Shown: piece after piece, positions 1 through 11,100 of the stretch | Position numbering within the stretch: the first letter of the stretch is position 1 | How the letters are laid out: every line of letters begins with the position of its first letter | Assembly (NCBI GenBank): GCA_037074615.1 | Contig: CM073536.1 | Location: forward strand, 2,919,001 to 2,983,000 | DNA from: Leucaena leucocephala | Taxonomy: Eukaryota > Streptophyta > Magnoliopsida > Fabales > Fabaceae | DNA length: 64,000 bases | Direction: 5' to 3' | Translations under genes and position numbers: made by a program | Notes under the pieces: generated by a model | The model's input: only the letters and a program-made list of their open reading frames with translations | Told to the model about the DNA's origin: nothing | Databases searched by the model: none

Positions 1-196
1 AAATGCCCCAGCAACTTACTCTAAATACCAACATTTTTTCTTGATATAATATAATAACTTACCCATATAAGGGGGAAAAAAGTAATAGTAAGAAAGAATA
101 GAAATATCAATATAAAAATATCTGTATAAGAATAAAAATATCTATATAAGAGTGGGAAAGATAGGATAATGTAATTTTTTTTTTAAAAAACAAAAT

Positions 197-356
197 TCGG
201 GACGGGACGGGATTCCCGAGGGACGGGCCGAAACCCGTCCCATCCCGAATACCAACCTTATCCCGTCCCGGTCTATTTCGGGACGGGACGGACTCGTCCC
301 GAAATCCCCGGGACCGGATCGGGACACCCGGGACGGGATAAGGTTGGACACCCCTA
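197..356. mobile_element. Right end of a hAT-like non-autonomous transposon (remnant)
   Basis: A GC-rich block in AT-rich surroundings is built from many copies of GGGACGGG and its complement and ends in GGACACCCCTA at 356. A terminal ACACCCCTA with GGGC/CCCG-rich subterminal repeats is typical of plant hAT elements, and a better preserved one lies at 43543-44349 in this window. I cannot find the matching left end or a target-site duplication, so this is either a remnant or an element whose other end lies left of the window. The overlapping open frames are products of the repeat composition, not genes. Confidence 0.5.
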
Positions 357-1287
357 ATGCTATCACCTTTTCGTTCAGTAGGTATATACGAATTATTATG
401 CTCACTAGACAACCGGGGGTTAGTAAGTTCGAATTTTTTACATACATAAACATATTTAAATTTAAAAAATATTTATAAAAATTATTTTACAGATTATCTA
501 TCAATAAATTTTTTTATTAATAATAAAATTTAAATTTATAATTTTATAGGTTTTGTAAGAAGGCATTATAATTTTAATATCTTTCTGTTTTTTCCCGTAA
601 TTATAACACTGCAGATAATAATTGTCTACTTTAATTTGTGGCTGAATCCACATGGAGGCAGAGTACGTAGCTGCGCCACTTGTAATGAACAGAGACCATA
701 TGAACAGACTTTGATCGTCAATTTTGGTCACTTTCAGTTTCGAAATAAAAAGCAGGATATCCCTAGTGAGATGCCCTGTTACGTGCAGCTGCTGCCAAAA
801 TGGGCCCTGATCTTGCTTCCTTTAATCAAACTTTTAAATTGTCTTTTATTCATGTGACATCCAAAGCCATAACTGCTTTCCCTTGTTTTCATTAATTATT
901 ATTTTTAATTTGTAATAATCCTTTTGCCTCAATGATCTTAAGGCATGAAGACAAAGGAGGGTTGCTAATACGAGTTAGAAAAGCCTAGGTGTTCCTCCAC
1001 GCGTGCCTTTCCCCGCACAAGACTCGACCATGTGCGTTGACAAATCATTATGATAACTTGGCCTCCTCGAATTAAATTAAGACATACCACAACCTTCACA
1101 GGATTCTCAATTCCTTTGTCCTTTCAACTTTACATCAACCCTAAAAGGCCCAGAAAAGCAAGGCGGATAAATATTTCCCTTACATTAACAGGGGAAAACA
1201 TACATGCTCAGATGATCTCCAAATACGATCATTCTTATACTACAGAATACTCATGTAAGATCACAAGAAGGGTAACGAAAAAAAGAA
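357..1287. other. Intergenic, 3' side of the ERF1-like gene
   Basis: No protein gene, RNA gene or clear repeat is visible. The part next to 1288 is presumably the 3' UTR and downstream flank of the minus-strand ERF gene. The open frames at 636-857 and 1050-1301 show no family similarity that I recognise. Confidence 0.5.
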
Positions 1288-1995
1288 TTAATGAACATTG
1301 AGGCAATGAGATTCTGAAGGCCTAGGATTCTCCGAGGACATCAGGAGTTGTTCCAAGTAATCTGACCCGAGATCTTCCAGCACCACCACATTGTCTATTC
1401 TCATATCGCTGCCGTCCGCCTTGTTCTTCCTCTTGTTACTATTCACTTTTCTTCTCAACGAGTGCTTTCTCTTCAGAGCCACCACCGGCGAGCACCCTTC
1501 TTCCGATCCGCAGTTCATATCTTTCAGGGACTCCCTCACCCTCTCCACCGGGAAGTTCAGTATCGCCGCCGATCCCCTCATGGAAAACGCGGCTTGATCG
1601 TAAGCTAAAGCCGCCGCCTCTGCACTATCGAAGGTCCCCAGCCACACCCTTATGCCGTGCCTGGTGGAATCCCTTATCTCCGCGGCAAATTTCCCCCAGG
1701 GGCGCCGCCGCACGCCTCTGTAGCTCTTCTCCTTGGGGGTGGCGGGAGCGCCGAAAGCAGTAGCGTCGGAGCTGACCTCCTCATCCTTGACAGAATTGAA
1801 AGATTCATCGCGGGCATCATTGTGGTTGGCCTCGAAAATCATGCCGTAGAGAAGCATCTCGTCGGGGTCATTCTCGTTGAAGGGCAGGTAAGAGTTAGGG
1901 AAGTTGGAGGAGAAGAAGGAATCGGAGGAGGCGAAGGAGGAATCGGAGGAGAAGTCGGAGGGGGGAGAGTGGAAGATGGAGAAAGAGGGGTCCAT
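1288..1995 (-). CDS. ERF1B: Ethylene-responsive transcription factor, ERF1-like (AP2/ERF group IX)
   Basis: Intronless, 235 residues. The AP2/ERF DNA-binding domain spans about residues 92-149 (YRGVRRRPWGKFAAEIRD then RVWLGTF), with the Ala14/Asp19 pair of ERF-type domains, which bind the GCC box. Family-specific marks support ERF1 rather than a generic ERF: the N-terminal MDPSF, the acidic stretch LPFNENDPDEMLLYG at 37-51, the EGCSPVVALKRKHSLRRK segment at 166-183 (basic, a likely nuclear localisation signal) and the C-terminal VVVLEDLGSDYLEQLL, an acidic activation motif of group IX. ERF1 proteins act in the nucleus downstream of EIN3 and jasmonate to activate defence genes. The start is the first Met and matches the family N-terminus; a TATA box lies about 100 bp upstream. 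Length and motifs look intact. The minus-strand orientation is shared with the small ERF at 19.3 kb. Confidence 0.95.
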   Translation of the reverse strand: MDPSFSIFHSPPSDFSSDSSFASSDSFFSSNFPNSYLPFNENDPDEMLLYGMIFEANHNDARDESFNSVKDEEVSSDATAFGAPATPKEKSYRGVRRRPWGKFAAEIRDSTRHGIRVWLGTFDSAEAAALAYDQAAFSMRGSAAILNFPVERVRESLKDMNCGSEEGCSPVVALKRKHSLRRKVNSNKRKNKADGSDMRIDNVVVLEDLGSDYLEQLLMSSENPRPSESHCLNVH

Positions 1996-2098
1996 TGAAG
2001 AGAGTGAGGTGTGAAGAACAGAGAGAGTGGGGAGGTTACTCTGTTTTTTGGAATGTTGGGAGAGATGATCAGATCAGAAGGAATGGAGGTGGCGCGGC

Positions 2099-2106
2099 TT
2101 TATATA
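2099..2106 (-). promoter_or_regulatory. TATA box of the ERF1-like gene
   Basis: On the minus strand TATATAAA lies 104 bp upstream of the ATG at 1995, inside a GC-richer stretch. The position suits a core promoter with a 5' UTR of roughly 70 bases. The transcription start has not been measured. Confidence 0.6.
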
Positions 2107-3285
2107 CCCATTTTGGTGGGGGCGAAACGGTAAAAGTCGCCGCTCCGCATAGATATATTCATAGTGTTTTTTTTATTATTATAAGAAACAATTTGTCATT
2201 ATTTAAAGTGTTTATTATTTTTAAAATAAAATATTTATTTTTAAAAAAATATAAATACAAGAATCCATTTTTTTACAAGGGTCAAATTAAATCACAAAAA
2301 TATTAGCATATAAACCCACACTCACATACATTGGTTCGTATCTGGGTGAGAGAGTGTGCCACTGGACCACTGGTAATAGATAAGAAAATTAGAATAACTG
2401 ATTTTTTTTTTATTTTTGGTTAATATAATTTAAATTTATTATAAACAATATTCATTCGCTTGTGCAATTGCATAAAGTATAAATAACAACATATATTATT
2501 TATAGTATTATTGTCTTTACTATATGTTTTATATTTTATTTTAAATATATATAAAATACAAATGTATTTTTAATCATTTGTATTTATCTTATAATAGCTA
2601 GTAATTAAAGTTTATAAAGGTGACAAATATTGCAAAACAAAAACTCAATCAGAAATAAAATTGTTACACGATCTATCTAGCTAATAAGATATAAATTCCA
2701 TGGGAAATCACATTATATTGAAAAATTGGCTTGCAATCTGTGAATATTATTCTGATCGTGTTTGGCTTATTCTTTTTGTCTTGATCCTATACTATCTTTT
2801 CATGCACTATTTTAATTCCGCATAGGATTCGTATAATCTGTCATGATTTGTCTAATAATTAAATATCTCTATAATTTAAACACTTTTAATACAAATTTGC
2901 ATCTATGGGTTTCAAAATCCAAACACACACATAAGAGGCCACAATGATCATTGGGATACGGAAGACAAGTAGTGAGGACATTTTTAACTAGGTGCGACTT
3001 GTACATCAAAGTTAAGATGTGGATTTATAATTATAATCTGTTTAATATTCGCGAAACCTGTAATTTACATTAAATTAATTTATTCATAAAACATATAAAT
3101 ATAATTATTCAGTATTATTATATTATATAAATTATTGTTAAATTTAATTGGGAGAAATTTGTTTAACGTGAGTTATTTTCATATATAAAGTTGATGGGCG
3201 AGTAGTTTTAGGAAAAAGAAAAGGGGTGAATTTGGCAGGCAAGGAATAACAGAAAATAAAGGAAAGTGGAGGGAGAAAATAGGAA

Positions 3286-3343
3286 CACGTGGGTCAATCA
3301 ATGGATGGCGGCCGAGTCAAGAGCGTGGTAGCAGCTGACGTCA
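3286..3343. promoter_or_regulatory. Possible distal regulatory island with G-box and palindromic TGACGTCA
   Basis: A GC-richer island in AT-rich DNA about 1.3 kb upstream of the ERF1-like start holds CACGTG (3286-3291, within ACACGTGG, an ABRE/G-box form) and TGACGTCA (3336-3343, the bZIP/TGA-type C-box). A pyrimidine-rich stretch and an ATTGGTCAAT (CCAAT-like) motif follow near 3410. Both boxes are classic bZIP sites. No gene starts just downstream on the plus strand, so an enhancer of the ERF gene or an unannotated promoter are both possible. Confidence 0.35.
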
Positions 3344-6171
3344 CTGCGCGACTCCCTTTTCCCCCCCAAATTATTTTTCTTTAGTTTGTTTTTTTGGGTT
3401 CTCTCTTCTCATTGGTCAATCCTATTATTATTTATTAAACATTAACATGAACCCACCCCATCAACCCAAGACCCACCCAGCAAGCTATCCTATTCCACCA
3501 GGAGAAGGGGACCCTATTCTTTCCCTCTTCACCCGCACACCATGGCCTTTTTTAACTTCAAAAATATGCTATTATCCTATTATTTTTAATATAAAAGATT
3601 AGATAATTAATTTATAAGTATTAAAAAAATTATTTATAATAAATATATATTAATTTTTTTAAAATATTTTTCTGCGTTGTAACTATTAATAGAGATATTT
3701 TTTAAAAAAATTATAAATTTAATTATGAGACAAGATGAATTGAAATTTTATGTTTAAAATTAAAATAAATTTTTTATCTAATTCTTATATTTAGGACGAG
3801 ATATATGTTAAGAAGATATAGATCTTCTAAAATTTTTAATTCATGGTTACATGTTTAAAAATGATTTATTAGTCGTTTTTATGAGGATTAAAAAGTGTTT
3901 ATTTATCTATTTTAATTTATTACAGTAATTTCAATTTCATCGTTTTCAAAGCTGAGGGGTGAGGTTGACGTGAATAATTCTAAGTATACATTTTCAATTT
4001 GACCTTTCAATACATTGCATCGAGAATAATCAATAATTAGGAATTTAGGAAAGAACACACCTTCCTAGATGCTCCCTATTTCGGTCTCAGCGGCCAGTTT
4101 AATCACTCCAGCATGCAATTTCAATAAAAGAACACGTTTTCACTATATATGTATTTCTAGAACATCATGGAACCATTTATTATCCTTCTTCAAAATCCCC
4201 CATTGACTGGCTTCAAACATTTTATCTCCCCATATTTACATAATTGTTGCTGCAATATTTACGGCTTGGAATAGAACAGAGAACTTAGAATGGCTCTTTT
4301 AGAGCATGGAGTTAATTAATTAATCGTTTTATAATTAACTAATTACGAAAGCTTAAAAAATAACGTCGTGTCACTGGCTACTTGGTGAAGATAAAGATGT
4401 TACAGGATAATATAAATTGAATGCATAAGAAATGTGTGAGATTCATAAATATATATATTAATGGAGAGATCAGAATATATTAATTTTATGCTAACTAAGG
4501 AGAAAGAGAAAATATTTAGAAGTTGATGTTACTTGGGCTGTCTGGATTCATAGGTTACAATTCACGGAGACAAGGACGTGACTTTTAGGATCATTCGAAC
4601 AGTTAAAAGAAATAGGCATGGCCTGCCCAAGCATGACACGCACAAAAAATTGATTTTAAGTAATATTGTCCCATTATAACTTTATTCCTTTTTTAAGGAA
4701 AGAATCTTTCAAAATGCTTTCTCCAGTAACTATTAATTCAACTTCTACTTCTTTCTTTTCAATGCAAACGAACAACAGTAAGGATTATTCGGTCAAAACA
4801 TATATACAATATGTTAAATTGCTAATTAAACAAGAACCAGACAGGAAGGTTGGTGAGCAAAATAGGCGTCTCTAAATTGAAGTGCTGGATCTTCACAGAT
4901 GAAAGTGTTTAATTTGAAGCATGTGAAAAGGTTTAAAGTAGAATCATGGATTGCTGCGAGTGGATGAAACCATGCACTGAATTACCAAAATTGAAAAGGA
5001 CCCTTTGATTATCTGATGATTTTGGAGGGCATGGAATGATGATTATGGTTGAAATTAAATATATATATATATATAAGGCTAGGGATATTATAGAAGTAGA
5101 GTTTGGAAAAAGGGATGCATTGAATGGTCCACATACAGGCCCCCTGAAGGAACTGTGACGATCACAGGTCATGAAAACTGGGATTTTTGGCTAAGGGTTT
5201 TTGAAAGTCCTCCCAAAAGGATGGATACTGTTAATTTATTATCTGATAATGACTTTTCCTTTTTCCATCTTTGAATTTCAAGTCTTTTTTCCTTTTGTGT
5301 AGCTTCCCGGAAATCCCATGCTTGGGTCCCATTTGTTTTAATTATATATTAAACCATCTTACTCTCACAATTCCCTCTCAGATTTAGCCACCTTTGCGGT
5401 ATTTCGATTCCTGCGACTATTTGCCAGATGAGTTCTACTCCAATAAATCACTTGCAGAATTTTAACCATTTTCTTAACGTAACGATGACTGAACTTCAAA
5501 TTTGAGTTTTGAAAAAAATAAATTGACAATACAAGGCTTGTGATTCTTCATTCAATTCAAGTATATGAATGGCTTTTCCACTATTAAGTGCGGACATTTC
5601 AGTACTAGTAGCAGTTATCTGAGGTTGTCCCTGGGAAAGTTAGCTTTTCTGTGACCAGATTTTATTGCTGCCACTCCTCCTTTACATGAGTCCCCTCGCT
5701 AATTATTTTACTAGAAGTAAATAGATAATGAAGTTACCAATTTTGTTTGTAAATATTTTTTAAATCTTTTTATTTAAAGGTATAAATTAAAAAAAATTAT
5801 TTTCATGAGTCAATGTGCTCCTAAAAATTGAAAGAGGGTAAAACACACTCCAATTAATCTAATAGAGCAAGTTTTTAAGTCTTTTTTTTATTCTAAATAT
5901 AAGACAAAGATGCATGTGACAATTGAATTCTTTTTTCAGTATTGCCCCCGTTAATTGCACTAAATTGTTGGCGCGTTTTTAATTCCTAAATACGCTTTAT
6001 TCTGGTCATTAATTTTAGTGGAAGATAAAATTAAAAAAAATACACAATACTTTTTAACAAATTAAGGATATTAATTAACTATCACTTCTTAAAAACTATG
6101 GAAATAGTTAACTTCACCCTATAAATAGGATTAGGGGAAGTATTTAATAAGAAAACGGAGGGATCACAATA

Positions 6172-6816
6172 TGTGTGTGTTTGGTTTAACATAAAATTAA
6201 AATTTTAAAAAGATTTTTATCCAAACTTTGGTTTAATTTTTTTTTAAAACAAACAGTCATATTTATCCAAAATAACTTATGGATCAAATCATATTTTCAA
6301 ACAATAATTTTGGATAAGCTCATGATAATAGCTTATAGAATAGGAAAATAGTTTATGGACTGTCTAAGACCATTTTACTACTATTTTTTTCACTTTCTCC
6401 TCTTTTCTTGCTAACTTCCGTGTCGTCTCCACTATCATCACTTCAGCTCTCTTTATGTTCGTCACTCGTCGTCGTCCAGATATGAGAAGAGATTGTCACT
6501 AGTCAATGTTGTGTCGCCATGAAAAGACATCGTCGTGGATATGTTGTGTCAATGTTGTGAGTGGAGATCATCGCTAGGGTGGTTTCTATGGGAAGATAAT
6601 AAACAATAGAGTGATGTTAATTATTATTATTTTTTTATTTTATACTCTTTCTGATAATTTACTAATTAAAAAAATTATTATAATAATAATCATCAAAACA
6701 CTTATTTATTTAGAATTATTTTTTTATGAGCTCTTCTCTATAAGAACTTATCCAAAAGTATTTTAAAATTATTTTTTTATAAACTCTTCTACAAAAGATA
6801 ATTCAAACGGGCCCAT
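6172..6816. mobile_element. Possible non-autonomous DNA transposon (degenerate ends)
   Basis: The left end ATGTGTGTGTTTGG and the right end CAAACGGGCCCAT are imperfect inverted repeats. Both flanks carry the mirrored AGCTTAT / CTTATCCAAA-type sequence usual in PIF/Harbinger-like MITEs. A non-AT-rich core lies at about 6410-6600. No clean target-site duplication is visible. Confidence 0.35.
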
Positions 6817-8063
6817 AGTTTTGATGTTTCTCCAATGATAAGAGTTTTAGTCGTAATCACCCAAAAACCCTCTCACCTCATGTTTGATTATTGGAGGGAA
6901 GAAGGGGGAATGAGAATTTTGATGAATTCGATTGGGAAAAAAATCATTAAAATTTTAATAAATGAAGGAAAAATATTTTTTTTAAAATCAAATTCATTCA
7001 AATTTTCCCTACGTTCCATTACCTCCAACCAACAAATGGTCAATAACGACTTAATTGTCTTCCTCTCCCCGCACGCACATTATCGTTATAATTTTTTGAC
7101 AATATTTTGAATGACCATGTCATTGAATAGCATTACTTCCTCTGTTTTATCTAATGCACACTCCCTTCAATCCTTATTATAAGATACTTTTGGCTATATA
7201 ATCAAAATCAAAGAGATGTTGTTAATTAGTCAGTTTGCTCTAAAAAATAAACAAAATTCTAATTCTACCCATATTTAATATCATGAGTCACACGTAAAAA
7301 GACAAATAAGGTATAATTAATGAGATTTTGAATAGAGATAATCTTTAAAAAAATATAATTAATATACGTTTGGTAATTTATAATAAGAACTATGTATTCT
7401 TTCTAAAAAAATGCTTTACAATAAGTAGCAAAGTGATAACTTGTTAACAGAAATTATATCAAACTTTATTTGAAGTTAGATAAATTATATATGATATTAT
7501 TTTGTAGAAAAGCATAGCTTTTTACATGATTTTAAATTGTAATTTTATTATTACGTACCAAAAAGTAGATTGTAATTTTATTTTTCGTTGATAATAAATA
7601 TTTAAAAAATTAAAATTACATATTAGGTAAGAATTAGATATACTAATAAAAAAATACAAAATTAAATTATTGCCATGATCCTGAAAACAAGATGATGCAG
7701 AAAACGTCAGAGTATGATTTATTGACTTAATTAGTTTAAATAAAGGAGGAGGAGGAGGAAGAGGTATGCCCTATGCGGTGCAAGGGTACAAGGGTGCAGG
7801 GTCCCCTTTGGTGGACCATTCAGAGAGTGACAAACAAATAATTCCAATGTTTTGACTAATGAACCCATTTCCGTGTGCTAATCCTATGCCTTTCTTGGCA
7901 GCACCTGTATTTAGGATTACCACTTTTTGTCTTTTTAAGGTCTCTCCCTGCATCACTATTTTTTTTTGGTGAAACCGTATGGTCTCCTGTTATTCTCGTT
8001 ATCATTAATAGTTCATTGATATACGATCTTCAGTTTTTATTACGAAGGATTTTTTTTTACAAA

Positions 8064-8148
8064 TGATTCTGAAATGATCCATGTAGCCGACCCCATTTAA
8101 TGGGAAAAGGCTTTGTTGTTGTTGTTGTTGTTATTGATTCTGAAATGA
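8064..8148 (+). mobile_element. 5'-truncated SINE/LINE 3' tail with a 14-bp target-site duplication
   Basis: TGATTCTGAAATGA occurs twice, at 8064-8077 and 8135-8148, flanking only 57 bp. That insert contains GTAGCCGACCCCATTTAATG and ends in repeated TTG. The sequence GACCCCA-TTA-TGGGA-AAGGCTTTG followed by (TTG)n is the shared 3' end of plant TS-type SINEs and RTE-type LINEs. A perfect duplication around a 5'-truncated tail indicates target-primed reverse transcription and a fairly recent insertion. Confidence 0.75.
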
Positions 8149-11100
8149 GAAAAAATGTTGTGGATGGGCATGTGAATGGCGAAGGATAAGATGGGAGAGG
8201 AAAAGGGAAGGCCCCACGTACGACTCCATTAATAAGGGCACACGTGCTTACACTATTACAATTACGCATTTTTTGAATGGTAATTTGGTTAATTGGATAA
8301 GAAGTTACGCACAAGTTCCATGCATTGCTCCGAGGCAAGAATGATCATCTCAATTTGGCATAGCCTCAAAAAGCAAAGAATACTTTATATATATAATTAT
8401 ATGAGATCATGGGAAGTGGTTTGGACACATATGTGAAGAAGCTTTCATGCACAGTAATGGGGGTCCTGAGCCTCCCTCTAACTCTCCCATCATCCCTTAA
8501 AATGAATGAGAAGGAAGGAAGAGAGAAAGGGATTTAGGAAGAGCGAAGCACAACAAGGCTAAAAGCCAGTCGGCATCATGGAGCTATTATTTGACTAAGC
8601 CGTTAGGCAACACTTGATGTTACAGATTCATGGTACACGGTCCATTCCTTCTCCCCTTCATCCGTTATTCTCTCTACTTTTCAACGCTCTCTTCTCTCCT
8701 TTTTAATTATTCCTTTTATTTATATTTATATATTTGCATATATCCTTCACGCTCCCGTGCTCTCCCCACCAACCTACCTTCCCCCACCACTCACCCCCCT
8801 CTTCCCTACTTTCACTATTCATTCCCCCTCTCATCCTATTGTAATATATGTAGTTATGTACGTATGTTACCCCCCCCCCTCTGATTCTGAGGTAACTGGA
8901 AATTATGAAGCTTACTAATTGTTTTGTAATAATTGCTGTCCTCTTTTTTTAACTCCTAATTTTGCATCCTACGTCTATTCATTTTATAATCTGCTTATGA
9001 TTCTTTTATTAATCTAATCAACTTCGGCCGTCCCTGCTGGCTGTGTCCGCGCAGCTGGTTTCCCATCCTTTTTTTTTTTGTTTTTGGTCTTTATCATTTA
9101 TTCCATCCCCATTTTCTCAAAGTATTCATATTTTGTATCAATCATATGAAAATAGATCGATCCCCAGTAGAGCAATGCGAGTGCAAAAAATGTCACCCAT
9201 CCATCCATCCATCCATCAGTGATTCTCTAAAACTAAAACATATAAAATGGTAAAATATTTCTTAGCAATATATAGTTCGCAAAAACATATACAGCCAGGG
9301 AAACATCTACTTGTACTTTAAAAAGAGGTTGCTTTATATGTCTTTATTCCCTGAATCTAGACAAAATACATTTTAACATTTATTCATTGAATATAAAAAT
9401 CGCATTCATTATTCTGGTTGCCATGGACAGATGAACTGACGAACATGCGTCTCATAAATAAATTAATTAATACATTCTTGTCAGGACCTTCAAACACATT
9501 CCTTAGATTTTTCTTCAACATAAGATTGCAAGTTTCATTCTCCACGAATATAATGGGTGCGTGATTTCTCTCGAGTGAAGGATGAAAAAAAATTAAATAT
9601 AAGACATAATTCATAATATAATTTATATTATAATATTATAAAGTGATAAATTAACACCTTAATTAATAATATTTTGAAATGGAGTAATTATGTACCGATC
9701 ATGCATGCGGGTAAGGGGAATAATCGTTGCTTTGCAGTAAAGTCGAACTGCACCAAGAACAAAAAATAAAGTAGAAATCGTCCAATAATATTAATCATCG
9801 AAATATTGTATTTTTTTAAGCTTTAAAAATCTAGTGCCTCACCTTTATAAATAGTTTAGCAACCCACAACCCTTTCTTTTTATTGCAAAGTTGTTTACTT
9901 GTGCTTCTTGTTCGACTTACTTTGTTTATGTTTTTACTATATCTTTTTAACGTTAAATATATTTTTTTCATTAATCAAATGATAAATATCTTTCATACAA
10001 ATCTATAATAATTTTAGTATATATGGTTATACCTATACGCCCCTGGATTCCCCTAGCCGGGTTCACAAAATGCAACAACAATCCTAAAAAAAAGTACAAT
10101 ATCATATATCAATCAGAACTAATCAATATACAGTGTGTATTTGGTTTATGTTAAAAAAATATTTTTAGATTCAAAATTATAATTTGAGTTTAAAAGTAGC
10201 TAAACACATATTTTATTATTATAAGTAATTATACGAGAAAATTATAGTTTAGACACTTGAAGCTATAGTTTTTGATAAATATTTTCTATACATTTTTTAA
10301 AGATTATAAACATGTAAAATACTAATTTTACCCCTATTATATTTTTGTCATTTTTTCCTGTGTTTTTTAGTAATTTACCTATTAAAAAATTCATTCTGAT
10401 AATAACCATTCAAACACTTATTTATTTAAAATTACTAATCATACAAAATATATTTTTTAAAATAACTTTAAAATCAATTCTCTTCATAATATATTCTCCA
10501 TAAGATAATACAAACACACCCATACACATACATTAATATATGTATGTATAATCAACATACATACATACACATTCTATTGTTCAATCAACGACTGAGACCC
10601 ATAGTTTTATCAACCAGCGAACGTTAGGATTACTACGCAAGGTTGAATGGCTGAGATCGAATTTGAACATCCAAAACAAGGTCGTTCTGTTTAGCTTCTT
10701 TACTTTTTTTTCCCGTGTGCGTCATTATTTGCCTCATACGTCCGAAGAATTAATAGGCTAAATTTCAAAATTCGTATTTCATCTTTACTTTAATTTGTTG
10801 GGTCTTCTTCTGTATGTATCAATTTTGACAACTTCCTTGAAAAAATTTCAAGGTGGCATTGAATTGACAAAATCGTATATCGGTCCTCGTGGAGCTGCTT
10901 AAGCACGCCAAAATTTCTGATAGCTTATTATAAGGATCATCAAAATATAGCGATATAAATTAGTGAAATTACTATTATTCATAGAATGATGAATAATTTT
11001 TAACCTTCGATTTTGTTAATACAATAATACACGAGGCTTGAATCTAATCTACATCTATATATCTAAGTGATAATGTCAAAATAATAATAAAAAAACATAT

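Larger units (their letters stand above)
2160..8063. other. Gene-poor AT-rich intergenic region upstream of the ERF1-like gene
   Basis: No supported protein gene. It is mostly very AT-rich sequence with short open frames that lack family similarity (for example 4666-4875 and 6835-7110). Islands of balanced composition occur near 3230-3550 and 6360-6600. A possible short inverted-repeat element spans about 2757-2933 (GTGTTTGG at the left, CCAAACAC at the right), but it is weak. The stretch near 7167-7210 resembles the degenerate end of a Stowaway/mariner element. Confidence 0.5.

Noticed and set aside
107..453. Overlapping minus-strand open frames of about 100 codons
   Set aside because: They translate the GGGACGGG repeats of a hAT remnant; no domain, and two frames are open only because of the repeat composition.
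1391..1998. Plus-strand open frames opposite the ERF1-like gene
   Set aside because: Shadows of the minus-strand coding sequence; Gly/Glu-rich frame is the complement of the Ser-rich N-terminus.
8400..8640. Possible microRNA precursor
   Set aside because: No stretch matched a conserved plant miRNA that I know, and no convincing stem was seen by eye.
10041..10085. Possible second SINE/LINE tail on the minus strand (AACAACAATCC and CCCCTAGCC)
   Set aside because: Only the short TTG-type end is suggestive; no target duplication was found.
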